24,538 nt of DNA, from assembly GCA_947463105.1 (NCBI GenBank), contig CANHSD010000010.1:1-24538 (forward strand). Direction: 5' to 3'. Shown piece after piece: positions 9,301 to 16,717 of this stretch (position 1 is its first letter; the number at the start of each line of letters is the position of its first letter). Source of the stretch: Chitinophagaceae bacterium (lineage in GTDB: Bacteria > Bacteroidota > Bacteroidia > Chitinophagales > Chitinophagaceae). Made by a program: the position numbers and the translations under genes. The notes under the pieces were generated by a model. It had not been told where the DNA came from. It worked only from the letters and a program-made list of their open reading frames with translations, and did not search any database.

Positions 9301-9640
9301 GCAAACTGCTTTCCAGCTCTTCTCTGAAATGGATGCCGAAGTAAACAAGGATATCGTTTCTTTCCTCTGCCATGCCTCACTTCCTGTTGAAAATTCAGGG
9401 GCTGGACTCAAAGAAGGCAGAGAAAGCAGAACAGACATGAGCAGGATGAAAGTGAGAAAGGATGAACTGTCTGCAACAGGTGCTCCAGCATTGGACGAGG
9501 GAGACAACCAGTACCATGATCCTTCTGAGGCATCAAAACAGGAACCGGTGAGGGTTGGACCCAAAGTTGGCAGGAATGATCCTTGTCCTTGTGGCAGTGG
9601 AAAAAAATTCAAGGCCTGTCATGGTCGTGACGCAGAGTAA
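6314..9640 (+). CDS. secA: Preprotein translocase ATPase SecA
   Basis: The motor ATPase that drives unfolded preproteins through SecYEG at the inner membrane. It is 1108 residues long, against ~900 in E. coli, as is usual in Bacteroidota; much of the extra length is in the preprotein-crosslinking region around residues ~325-440. Walker A is MATGEGKT at 192-199 and Walker B is DEVD at 300-303, followed by DDARTPLIISGP. The second nucleotide-binding half has TNMAGRGTDIKLGPG near 687-701 and RQLRGRAGRQGDPG. The C-terminus carries a zinc-binding SEC-C motif CPCGSGKKFKACH with Cys1091, Cys1093, Cys1102 and His1103, which binds SecB or the ribosome in other bacteria. The next gene starts 23 bases later, so it probably heads a short operon. 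Confidence 0.98.
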   Translation: MFKFISGLFGGSKSEKDVKEIRPLVQKINEHFASYQALSNDALRSKTSEFKSRIKVSLTEIDNNINALTLQADQLSVEDILGRDDLYKEVDALKKTRNEKIEDALKDILPEAFALVKEAGRRFKENEALTSTATELDRELGVRKDYITINGDQSTFKTSWMAAGSLVNWNMVHYDVQLIGGAVLHSGKIAEMATGEGKTLVSTLPAYLNALAGEGVHIVTVNDYLAKRDSEWNGTLFEWLGLTVDCIDKHQPHSDARRKAYQADITYGTNNEFGFDYLRDNMVHTPDEMVQRKHHFAMVDEVDSVLIDDARTPLIISGPVPRGDDQQFHIHKPKIQQLVDVQKQVVLKSLQDAKKMIAEGKDGPQDGGLQLMRAYRGLPKNTALIKFLSEPGIKVKLQKSENYYLAEQQKHMPEVDEELYFHIDEKNNQVELTDKGLQFITKGGEDPNFFVLPDLSLAIAEIEKAASTADEKLAMKEGLLQDYSSKADRIHTIQQLLKAYTLFDKDIEYVVMDGAVKIVDEQTGRIMEGRRYSDGLHQAIEAKENVKIEAATQTYATVTLQNYFRMYHKLAGMTGTAETEAAELWNIYKLDVVTIPTNLQMTRKDQEDLVFKTKREKFKAVIDEIEQLREAGRPVLVGTTSVEVSELLGRMLQQKKIPHNVLNAKQHAKEAQVVAEAGLAGNVTIATNMAGRGTDIKLGPGVKEAGGLAIIGTERHESRRVDRQLRGRAGRQGDPGSSQFYVSLEDDLMRMFGSDRIASLMDRMGYKEGEVIQHSMITKSIERAQKKVEENNFGIRKRLLEYDDVMNKQRSVIYGKRQHALFGERLALDLDNAYYAVAANVINQFAGSNDHEGFKLSAILHFSVETAISKEALEKGNTNELTEQLYKEAIEQYTAKKMLLAKQSLPVFQNVRTTQGNHIVNVVVPFTDGKKTINALTNLDKTISSKGMELVSSLEKTITLAIIDDTWKEHLRAMDDLKQSVQTAVYEQKDPLVIYKQTAFQLFSEMDAEVNKDIVSFLCHASLPVENSGAGLKEGRESRTDMSRMKVRKDELSATGAPALDEGDNQYHDPSEASKQEPVRVGPKVGRNDPCPCGSGKKFKACHGRDAE

Positions 9641-9663
9641 GAGAACATCAACAACAAACCAAC

Positions 9664-10104
9664 ATGTTCAGATCACTCAATTTGTATCTTCTGGCATTCT
9701 TTATGGCACTGGGTGTATCAGCACATGCACAATTTGCCAAAAGCGCTTATGTGAAGAGGGATCCAAGGGTGGACAAACTGGTGGACAAACAAATTGAACT
9801 GAACAAACAGGCACTAAGGATCAGGACAACACTTGAACCTGGATTCAGGATCCTGGTGATCAGTACGAATAAAAGGGACCTCGCCATAGATGGCAAATCA
9901 AGGTTATTGAAAATGTACCCCGACCAAAAATCATACCTGTTTTACCAGTCCCCCAATTTCAAATTACAATTCGGTAACTTCAGAACGATGAAGGAAGCAG
10001 AGCTGATGAAAAAAGAGCTGGCACTGGCTTTTGGAGAGAACCTCATCATCATTCCATCTCAGGTGGAGGTGAAGGGAGAAAAACAGGAAGCTGAAAATTT
10101 TTAA
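9664..10104 (+). CDS. Small exported SPOR-domain-like protein
   Basis: A 146-residue protein with a signal peptide at 1-23 (cleavage after AHAQ). Residues ~59-131 resemble a SPOR (peptidoglycan-binding) fold: PGFRILVIST at the start, YLFYQSPNFKLQFGNFRTMK in the middle, and EAELMKKEL in the helix that follows. The pattern of a hydrophobic strand, a helix, then an F.V..G.F..R..A-type strand and helix is the one seen in Bacteroidota SPOR proteins. The region between (24-58) is charged. SPOR domains bind denuded glycan strands, so a periplasmic cell-wall role is likely but unproven. It sits 23 bases after secA and 10 bases before the M20 amidohydrolase gene, so all three are probably cotranscribed. 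Confidence 0.72.
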   Translation: MFRSLNLYLLAFFMALGVSAHAQFAKSAYVKRDPRVDKLVDKQIELNKQALRIRTTLEPGFRILVISTNKRDLAIDGKSRLLKMYPDQKSYLFYQSPNFKLQFGNFRTMKEAELMKKELALAFGENLIIIPSQVEVKGEKQEAENF

Positions 10105-10114
10105 TGAATTCAAC

Positions 10115-11287
10115 ATGCTGAGAGAAAAAATCAAACAGCTATCTGCCCAATACTTTGAAGAGTACCGTGCTATCCGGCACCATTTGCATGCCCATCCTGA
10201 ACTGAGTTACAAGGAATACAATACATCAAAATTTGTACGCGACCACCTCACCCATCTCGGCATCCCTTTCACAGTGATGGCCGAAACGGGTGTCATTGGT
10301 ATAATTGAGGGAAAGCGATCCAAGCGTGTCATTGCCCTCAGGGCAGACATGGATGCCTTGCCAATCCAGGAAGAGAATGATGTACCGTATGCATCCACCA
10401 TCCCCGGTGTCATGCATGCCTGCGGCCATGATGTGCATACCACCTGCCTGTTGGGAGCAGCCCGTATCTTGCATGAATTGAGGGATGAATGGGATGGAAC
10501 TGTAAAACTTATTTTCCAACCTGGAGAAGAAAAAAATCCCGGGGGCGCCAGCTTGCTGATCAATGAAGGCGTGCTTGAAAACCCTGCACCTGCTTCTATT
10601 TTTGGATTGCACGTGCATCCGCTGTTGGAAATTGGAAAGATGAGTTTTGCCTCCGGTAAAGTGATGGCCAGTGCAGATGAATTGTACATCACCGTCAAGA
10701 GCAAAGGAGGCCATGCCGCAAAACCTTACCTGACAGCTGATACCGTGCTCACTGCTTCACAGATTGTGGTTGCTTTGCAACAGGTGGTCAGCAGAAACAA
10801 CAACCCTTTCTCCCCATCTGTGCTGTCGATTTGTTCGATGCAGGGAGGATATACAACGAACGTTATCCCATCGGAACTGAAAATGATGGGTACTTTCCGC
10901 GCCATGGATGAAGGCTGGCGTTTTGAAGCCCATCGCCGCATCCGGGAGATTGTAGAGCAAGTAGGCAAGGCTTGTGGAGCAGAAGTGGAACTGGAGATCA
11001 GCGTAGGCTATCCTTCAGTTGTGAATGATCATGCACTGACCCAACATGCAAGGTCATTGGCGGAGGAGATGATTGGAAATGAAATGGTGGAAGAAACAGA
11101 ATTGAGCATGGGCGCAGAAGATTTTGGCTATTATTCACAGAAAATACCAGGATGCTTTTACAGGCTCGGCACTGGCAACAAGGCTTTGGGCATTGTATCT
11201 GGCGTTCATACACCAACGTTTAACATTGATGAATCTGCCATTCAAACCGGCATGGCGATGATGGCGTATTTGGGGGTGAGAGGTTGA
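10115..11287 (+). CDS. M20 family amidohydrolase (N-acyl-amino-acid / hippurate hydrolase type)
   Basis: A 390-residue cytoplasmic zinc or manganese hydrolase that splits an acyl or peptide-like amide from an amino acid. Family motifs are all present: RHHLHAHPELSYKEY, RADMDALPIQEEN, MHACGHDVH with metal ligands Cys103 and His105, QPGEE with catalytic Glu138 and ligand Glu139, GLHVHP with His166, and GVHTPTFNIDE with His365. GGHAAKP near 205 lies in the dimerisation lid. The exact substrate cannot be read from sequence; aminobenzoyl-glutamate, N-acetyl-diaminopimelate and hippurate enzymes share these motifs. The last residues (Val-Arg-Gly) and the TGA stop overlap the start of a dispersed repeat, suggesting the original 3' end was altered. 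Confidence 0.92.
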   Translation: MLREKIKQLSAQYFEEYRAIRHHLHAHPELSYKEYNTSKFVRDHLTHLGIPFTVMAETGVIGIIEGKRSKRVIALRADMDALPIQEENDVPYASTIPGVMHACGHDVHTTCLLGAARILHELRDEWDGTVKLIFQPGEEKNPGGASLLINEGVLENPAPASIFGLHVHPLLEIGKMSFASGKVMASADELYITVKSKGGHAAKPYLTADTVLTASQIVVALQQVVSRNNNPFSPSVLSICSMQGGYTTNVIPSELKMMGTFRAMDEGWRFEAHRRIREIVEQVGKACGAEVELEISVGYPSVVNDHALTQHARSLAEEMIGNEMVEETELSMGAEDFGYYSQKIPGCFYRLGTGNKALGIVSGVHTPTFNIDESAIQTGMAMMAYLGVRG

Positions 11288-11327
11288 AGGGGTTGAACCT
11301 GTCTGCCGAAGTCAGAGGGGTTGAAGA
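11281..11327. repeat. Dispersed repeat element, copy 2
   Basis: The sequence AGGTTGAAGGGGTTGAA (11281-11297) matches bases 341-357 of copy 1 exactly. A short hairpin CTGCC-GAA-GTCAG follows (11303-11315), and then a second GGGGTTGAAGAG arm (11316-11327). Here the outer arms are in direct rather than inverted orientation, so no long stem forms and it is unlikely to be a strong terminator. It begins inside the M20 coding region and supplies the TGA stop at 11285-11287. The 11328-11351 remainder before maeB is AT-rich with no clear promoter box. Confidence 0.8.
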
Positions 11328-11351
11328 GATTAGAATAAATTAAAATAATTT

Positions 11352-13646
11352 ATGCAAAAAAAAGATTTGAGAAGAGAACAGGCGCTTGAGTACCATGCAA
11401 AGGGAAGGCCTGGAAAAATTGAAGTGATTCCAACCAAAGAGGCCAAAACCCAGCGGGATCTATCTTTGGCTTACTCTCCGGGGGTTGCGGAACCTTGCAT
11501 GGAAATATTTCATGACATTGAAAATGTTTATAAATATACTGCCAAAGGCAATCTGGTGGCGGTAATCAGCAACGGAACTGCAGTACTCGGTCTTGGCGAT
11601 ATTGGCCCTGAGGCTGGTAAGCCTGTGATGGAGGGAAAAGGCGTACTCTTCAAAATCTTTGCAGATATCGATGTATTTGATATTGAAATCAACGAAAAAG
11701 ATCCGGTCAAATTTGTGGAGATTGTCAAAGCATTGCAACCCACCTTTGGCGGTGTCAACCTCGAAGACATCAAGGCCCCGGAATGTTTTTATATTGAGCA
11801 AAGGCTGAAGGAAGAGATGAACATTCCCATCATGCATGACGACCAGCATGGTACAGCCATCATCAGTGCTGCAGCATTGCTCAATGCACTGGAGCTGCAA
11901 GAAAAAAAGATTGATGAAATCATCATCCTTGTCAATGGTGCAGGTGCTGCTGCCATGGCCTGTATAGATCTTTATGAAGCCCTTGGGGCCAAGCGGGAAA
12001 ACATTTGGATGTTTGACTCAAAAGGGTTGATCAGAAAAGACCGAACTGATCTTGACGAAAGAAAATCAAGGTTTGCTGTTGATAGAAAAGACCTCTCCCT
12101 TGATGAGGCATTCGAAGGTGCTGATGTATTCATTGGCTTGAGCAAGGGCAATGTGGTCAGGAAGGAAATGGTGGCCAAAATGGCCCCAAGACCAATCGTA
12201 TTTGCCATGGCAAACCCTGATCCAGAAATCACCTGGGAAGATGCCACTGGTATCAGAACTGACATCATCATGGCAACCGGAAGGTCTGATTATCCCAACC
12301 AGGTAAACAATGTTTTGGGCTTCCCCTATATTTTCAGGGGCGCACTGGATGTAAGGGCAACTCAAATCAATGAGGCCATGAAACTGGCTGCCGTAAAAGC
12401 GCTTGCCGAACTCACCAAAACAGCAGTGCCCGATATTGTCAACATGGCCTACAATGAATCTGCCATCGCCTTTGGCCCCAATTACATCATACCAAAACCA
12501 TTGGATCCCCGGCTTATCAGCACCATTTCACCTGCCGTGGCAAAAGCGGCCATGGAGAGTGGCGTTGCCAAAAAATCAATCACCGACTGGGATGCTTACG
12601 AAATTGAATTGAACAAGCGGTTGGGCATAGACAACCAACTGATCAGGGCATTGGGAAGCAAGGCCAGAAAAGATCCCAAGCGGGTTGTATTTGCAGATGC
12701 CGAAAATGCAAAAGTGTTAAAAGCCGCTCAAATCGCCTTGGACGAGGGCATTGCCATTCCCATCCTGCTGGGAAATCCCGACATCATCCACGACATTGCC
12801 GAAATCAACAACATCACCATTGAGGGAATGGACATCATCAATCCCAAGAGTGAAGACGTGGTCAAGAAACGCAAGGAATATGCAGATAACTTTTTCATGA
12901 AAAGACAACGCAGGGGCATCAACAAATATGAAGCGGGAAAACTCATGAAAGACCGCAATCATTTTGGTTGCATGATGGTGGAAACCGGAGATGCAGATGC
13001 CATGATCTCCGGATTAAGCAGAAACTATCCAGATACCATAAGACCAGCGATCCAAATCATAGGAACAGAGGATGGTGTAAAGAAAATTGCAGGCATGTAC
13101 ATCATGCTGACCAAAAAAGGACCCTTGTTCCTTGCAGATACCACGGTTAATTTCAATCCGACAGCTGAAGAGCTAGCAGACATTACCTTGCTTGTTGCAA
13201 AAGAGGTGAAAAGCCTGGGCATCACGCCAAGGATTGCCATGTTGAGTTATTCAAACTTTGGCAGCAGTGATACGCCCGAAGCTGTTACCGTTCGCAATGC
13301 AAGGGCCATTGTAAAACAAAGAAATCCATCCCTGATTGTAGATGGAGAGGTGCAGGGTATTGTTGCGTTCAACAAGGAAATCCTGCGCGAGAATTATCCA
13401 TTCTCAGAACTGGTAGACAACGGAAATGTGAACACATTGATTTTCCCGAACCTGAGTGCGGGTAACATAGCTTACAATCTGTTGCAGGAAGTTGGTGAAG
13501 CGGATGCGATTGGTCCAGTATTGCTTGGGTTGAAAAAACCTGTTCACGTATTGCAGCTGGGATCATCAACAAGAAGCATATTGAACATGGTGATGATTGC
13601 CGTAATTGATGCACAATATAAAATGAAGAAAGCAGTCAAACCATGA
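11352..13646 (+). CDS. maeB: NADP-dependent malic enzyme with phosphotransacetylase-like domain
   Basis: A 764-residue two-domain cytoplasmic enzyme converting malate to pyruvate and CO2 while making NADPH. Residues ~1-425 are the malic enzyme part: LAYSPGVAEPC near 37-47, IMHDDQHGTA near 158-167 with the metal-binding acids, and VNGAGAAAMACIDLYEALG, the Rossmann dinucleotide loop near 195-213. Residues ~430-764 are a phosphate-acetyl/butyryltransferase-like domain (RVVFADAENAKVLKAAQIAL; SYSNFGSS near 633-640; GEVQG near 662). In E. coli MaeB this domain is regulatory and senses acetyl-CoA rather than being a true transacetylase. The TGA stop overlaps the ATG of mlaE in an ATGA, so translation of the two is likely coupled although their functions are unrelated. 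Confidence 0.95.
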   Translation: MQKKDLRREQALEYHAKGRPGKIEVIPTKEAKTQRDLSLAYSPGVAEPCMEIFHDIENVYKYTAKGNLVAVISNGTAVLGLGDIGPEAGKPVMEGKGVLFKIFADIDVFDIEINEKDPVKFVEIVKALQPTFGGVNLEDIKAPECFYIEQRLKEEMNIPIMHDDQHGTAIISAAALLNALELQEKKIDEIIILVNGAGAAAMACIDLYEALGAKRENIWMFDSKGLIRKDRTDLDERKSRFAVDRKDLSLDEAFEGADVFIGLSKGNVVRKEMVAKMAPRPIVFAMANPDPEITWEDATGIRTDIIMATGRSDYPNQVNNVLGFPYIFRGALDVRATQINEAMKLAAVKALAELTKTAVPDIVNMAYNESAIAFGPNYIIPKPLDPRLISTISPAVAKAAMESGVAKKSITDWDAYEIELNKRLGIDNQLIRALGSKARKDPKRVVFADAENAKVLKAAQIALDEGIAIPILLGNPDIIHDIAEINNITIEGMDIINPKSEDVVKKRKEYADNFFMKRQRRGINKYEAGKLMKDRNHFGCMMVETGDADAMISGLSRNYPDTIRPAIQIIGTEDGVKKIAGMYIMLTKKGPLFLADTTVNFNPTAEELADITLLVAKEVKSLGITPRIAMLSYSNFGSSDTPEAVTVRNARAIVKQRNPSLIVDGEVQGIVAFNKEILRENYPFSELVDNGNVNTLIFPNLSAGNIAYNLLQEVGEADAIGPVLLGLKKPVHVLQLGSSTRSILNMVMIAVIDAQYKMKKAVKP

Positions 13647-14380
13647 AAATATTCACAAGGTTTGGAGAATTTATTCTGATGCTCAAAGGCATGTTCACCA
13701 AGCCCGAGAACTGGAGGATGTATTGGAAAGAGCTGATGCACCAGTGTGTTGAACTTGGCATTGGTTCCTTGGGAATTGTCAGCATTGTTTCAGTCTTTAT
13801 TGGCGCTGTATCAACGCTTCAAACTGCCTACCAGTTTATCAGTCCAATCATCCCCCGTTCTGTCATAGCACAGATTGTAAGAGACACTGTCATCCTTGAA
13901 TTTGCCCCTACCATTACCTGTGTGGTGTTGGCCGGTGTTGTAGGGAGTAAAATTTCAAGCGAACTGGGCAACATGCGGGTCAGTGAACAAATAGACGCGT
14001 TGGAAATCATGGGTATCAACACCAAGGCTTACCTTGTATTGCCCAAAATTTTAGCGGCACTGATTACCATTCCCTTGCTTGTTATTCTTGCCATGACCCT
14101 GGGCATCTGGGGTGGGCGTTTTGTGGGAGAAGTAACTGGCATTTTACCCCATGAAGTTTTTGACCGTGGATTGGTAGAAGCATTTGTACCTTACAATGTT
14201 AAATTTGCCTTGGTCAAAGCCTATACTTTTGCTTTTATTATTACAGCCATCCCCGCTTATTTTGGCTACAATGTAAAAGGTGGTGCACTGGAAATTGGAA
14301 GGGCCAGCACCACGGCTGTAGTGTCCAGTTGTATCATCATCCTGCTGGCAGATTATGTGTTGGCGGCAGTGCTCCTTTAA
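13643..14380 (+). CDS. mlaE: MlaE-family ABC transporter permease
   Basis: A 245-residue inner-membrane permease of the MCE/Mla lipid-transport type. It has about five or six hydrophobic segments and the family hallmark SSELGNMRVSEQIDALEIMG in the cytoplasmic coupling region near residues 108-128. The partner ATPase gene follows after 9 bases. In E. coli the MlaFEDB complex moves phospholipids between inner and outer membrane; the substrate here is inferred from the family. The MCE protein MlaD, which supplies the periplasmic ring, is not encoded next to it in this window. The start codon lies within the maeB stop (ATGA overlap). Confidence 0.92.
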   Translation: MKIFTRFGEFILMLKGMFTKPENWRMYWKELMHQCVELGIGSLGIVSIVSVFIGAVSTLQTAYQFISPIIPRSVIAQIVRDTVILEFAPTITCVVLAGVVGSKISSELGNMRVSEQIDALEIMGINTKAYLVLPKILAALITIPLLVILAMTLGIWGGRFVGEVTGILPHEVFDRGLVEAFVPYNVKFALVKAYTFAFIITAIPAYFGYNVKGGALEIGRASTTAVVSSCIIILLADYVLAAVLL

Positions 14381-14389
14381 AATTGAACC

Positions 14390-15202
14390 ATGATATCCAT
14401 TACCAATATAGCCAAGGGATTTTCAGACAAACCAGTCATAGAAGGCGTTTCAGCTGAATTTGAAACAGGGAAATGCAACCTGATCATTGGTGCCAGTGGC
14501 AGTGGAAAAACTGTGTTGATGAAATGCCTGGTCGGATTGATTACTCCTGATGCAGGTGAAATCATGTATGATGGAGAGAATTTCAGCCACATGAATGATG
14601 AAGCAAAAAAAATCATGCGCAGAAAAATCGGCATGCTTTTTCAAGGATCCGCGCTTTTTGACAGCAAGACTGTTGAGCAAAACATCATGTTTCCTTTGGA
14701 CATGTTCAGCCATGATACAAGGGCTGAAAAACAGAAAAGGGTTGACATGGTGCTGGACCGGGTAAACCTGAATGGCGCACACAAAAAATTTCCTGCAGAG
14801 ATCAGTGGAGGAATGAAAAAAAGGGTGGGTATTGCACGATCAATTGTGCTCAATCCCCAATATCTTTTTTGTGATGAACCGAATTCAGGGCTTGATCCAC
14901 AAACATCCCTTGTAATTGACAAACTGATCAGGGAAATCACTACAGAATACAATATCACCACCGTCATCAATACCCATGACATGAACAGCGTGATGGAAAT
15001 TGGAGACAGGATCCTTTATATGTACCAGGGCAAAAAAGAATGGGAAGGGAACAGCAAGGAAATCATTTTCAGCAAAAACGAAAAATTGAACAGCTTTATC
15101 TTTGCATCAGATTTTTTGAAAGATGCAAAGGACATGAGAATGCTGGAGGTAAGCGGAAAAATTGATGAAAAAAGGAACATGGACCAGCTGCTAAATGGCT
15201 AG
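14390..15202 (+). CDS. mlaF: MlaF-family ABC transporter ATP-binding protein
   Basis: A 270-residue cytoplasmic ATPase partner of the MlaE permease. Walker A is GASGSGKT at 34-41, the Q-loop is GMLFQGSALFDS near 82-93, the ABC signature is SGGMKKR at 139-145, and Walker B is YLFCDEPNSGLDP with Asp162 and Glu163. The switch histidine lies in INTHDMNSVMEIGDR. The GSALFDSKTV stretch after the Q-loop and SGGMKKRVG are characteristic of the MlaF/MCE group. The C-terminal ~30 residues extend beyond the core fold. Together with mlaE it forms the energy-coupling half of a lipid transporter. It ends a three-gene plus-strand run that starts at maeB. Confidence 0.93.
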   Translation: MISITNIAKGFSDKPVIEGVSAEFETGKCNLIIGASGSGKTVLMKCLVGLITPDAGEIMYDGENFSHMNDEAKKIMRRKIGMLFQGSALFDSKTVEQNIMFPLDMFSHDTRAEKQKRVDMVLDRVNLNGAHKKFPAEISGGMKKRVGIARSIVLNPQYLFCDEPNSGLDPQTSLVIDKLIREITTEYNITTVINTHDMNSVMEIGDRILYMYQGKKEWEGNSKEIIFSKNEKLNSFIFASDFLKDAKDMRMLEVSGKIDEKRNMDQLLNG

Positions 15203-15280
15203 CCCTCCCCTTCTTCAATGCAATTGAGATAATATTTAAACATTCCTAGCATCAGCACCTGCTCCATCGCCTCTTTTTAT

Positions 15281-15288
15281 TATCTTCG
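15281..15288 (+). promoter_or_regulatory. Candidate -7 box for sucD
   Basis: TATCTTCG differs at one position from TAnnTTTG and lies 25 bases before the sucD ATG, in the only gap (15203-15313) between mlaF and sucD. There is no convincing TTG at -33. No hairpin terminator for mlaF is visible in the gap. Confidence 0.4.
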
Positions 15289-15313
15289 CCCCACCAAAAT
15301 AAACATCTTTACC

Positions 15314-16189
15314 ATGTCAGTTTTAGTGAACAAGTCATCCAAGATCATTGTACAGGGTTTTACCGGTACTGAAGGCACATTTCATGCAACACAAATGATT
15401 GAATACGGTACCCAGGTTGTAGGTGGTGTTACCCCTGGCAAAGGAGGAAGCTCCCATCTTGACAGGCCGGTTTTCAATACTGTTGCAGACGCTGTTCAAC
15501 AAACTGGAGCTGATGTAAGCATCATTTTTGTGCCTCCAGCATTTGCCGGAGATGCCATCATGGAAGCTGCAGAAGCAGGAATATCACTGGTGGTTTGTAT
15601 CACAGAAGGCATTCCGGTGCAGGACATGGTCAAGGTAAAAAATTATCTCCAGGGCAAAACAACAAGGCTGATTGGGCCAAACTGTCCGGGTGTTATCACA
15701 GCCGATGAATGCAAGGTGGGCATCATGCCTGGCTTCATCTTCAAAAAAGGTAATATAGGTATCGTCTCAAAATCTGGTACCCTCACATATGAAGCGGCAG
15801 ACCAGATTGCCAAGGCAGGTCTTGGCGTAACCACAGCCATTGGAATTGGTGGCGACCCCATCATTGGAACCCCCACCCGCGATGCGGTTGAATTGCTCAT
15901 GAACGATCCTGAAACCCATGGCATTGTCATGATCGGAGAAATTGGTGGTGGCATGGAAGCCGAAGCGGCACGCTGGATCAAAGAACATGGCACCAAGCCT
16001 GTTGTTGGATTCATCGCAGGCCAGACTGCCCCTCCCGGCAGAAGAATGGGCCATGCAGGTGCCATCATCGGAGGTTCTGATGATACGGCAGAAGCCAAAA
16101 TGAAAATCATGCGCGAGTGTGGCATCCATGTTGTAGACAGCCCTGCTGACATTGGCAAGACCATGGCAGCAGCAATGGCAGGAAAATAA
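15314..16189 (+). CDS. sucD: Succinate-CoA ligase, alpha subunit
   Basis: A 291-residue TCA-cycle enzyme subunit that converts succinyl-CoA to succinate with formation of ATP or GTP. Residues ~1-125 are the CoA-binding domain (VQGFTGTEGTFHATQMIEYG). GPNCPGVI and IGIVSKSGTLTYEAA follow, and the phosphorylated active-site histidine is His247 in GRRMGHAGAIIGG. The length is that of the family. The beta subunit gene sucC, which is adjacent in many bacteria, is not present here. A small membrane-protein gene starts 16 bases downstream. Confidence 0.97.
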   Translation: MSVLVNKSSKIIVQGFTGTEGTFHATQMIEYGTQVVGGVTPGKGGSSHLDRPVFNTVADAVQQTGADVSIIFVPPAFAGDAIMEAAEAGISLVVCITEGIPVQDMVKVKNYLQGKTTRLIGPNCPGVITADECKVGIMPGFIFKKGNIGIVSKSGTLTYEAADQIAKAGLGVTTAIGIGGDPIIGTPTRDAVELLMNDPETHGIVMIGEIGGGMEAEAARWIKEHGTKPVVGFIAGQTAPPGRRMGHAGAIIGGSDDTAEAKMKIMRECGIHVVDSPADIGKTMAAAMAGK

Positions 16190-16205
16190 TTTTCCTCCGA
16201 CGAAC

Positions 16206-16649
16206 ATGAGCAAGCCTACTCTTTATCATATTCCTTATAAATTCAGAAGGGTTGAGAACCTCCACATTTTACTGTGGCTGATCAAGGATGCATGCTGGGC
16301 ATTGGACCTCAAGTTTCCTGCCTTGATCATGATCGTCCCTACCATGCTGGTGGCCATGTTGATCACTTACCAGACCAGAAAAATCACCGCAGAGCTGCTG
16401 CACAACCTTGCCATTAATTTTTGGATCACGGCCAACTGCACATGGATGATTGGAGAGTTTTTTGGCTGGGATGTTAACCTCATCGGCCCCTATGGGTTGA
16501 GGCAATTCTCTGTTCTGCCTTTTGGCATAGGTTTGTTGATCCTGGGATATTATTACCTGGTATACATGCATAAACCAGGGATGGAAGAACAGGTTCAGCA
16601 ACAGACAAAAAAGGTCATCCAGGAAATGGAAGCCAAAGGCCACAACTAA
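16206..16649 (+). CDS. Small membrane protein of unknown function
   Basis: A 147-residue protein starting MSKPTLYHIPYKFRRVEN. I chose the ATG at 16206 because an upstream in-frame ATG (16152) would overlap the end of sucD by 38 bases and add a poor Gln-rich stretch. It has three or four hydrophobic segments (about residues 17-30, 35-56, 66-85 and 100-120), many Trp and Tyr, and a charged C-terminal helix (EEQVQQQTKKVIQEMEAKG) that could form a coiled coil. The NFWITANCTWMIGEFFGWD stretch looks like a conserved core. I recall similar uncharacterised proteins in Bacteroidota but cannot name a family. The 16-base spacing from sucD suggests cotranscription. Confidence 0.75.
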   Translation: MSKPTLYHIPYKFRRVENLHILLWLIKDACWALDLKFPALIMIVPTMLVAMLITYQTRKITAELLHNLAINFWITANCTWMIGEFFGWDVNLIGPYGLRQFSVLPFGIGLLILGYYYLVYMHKPGMEEQVQQQTKKVIQEMEAKGHN

Positions 16650-16675
16650 TCTGGCCAAAAATGCAGACCTTGAAG

Positions 16676-16683
16676 TATCTTTG
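16676..16683 (+). promoter_or_regulatory. Candidate -7 box for aspS
   Basis: TATCTTTG matches TAnnTTTG exactly, 34 bases before the aspS ATG, in the 68-base gap after the small membrane-protein gene. A -33 TTG is not evident. Confidence 0.55.
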
Positions 16684-16717
16684 AGCCCTTATTCAAGGCC
16701 TCAACAAATCAATCAAT

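Noticed and set aside
15203..15230. Possible fourth repeat copy (CCCTCCCCTTCTTCAA)
   Set aside because: Only a short pyrimidine-rich similarity to one arm; no GAA-loop hairpin and no paired arm.
16152..16205. Upstream in-frame ATG for the small membrane protein
   Set aside because: It would overlap sucD by 38 bases and add a Gln/Pro-rich stretch unlike a membrane protein N-terminus; the ATG at 16206 is better placed.
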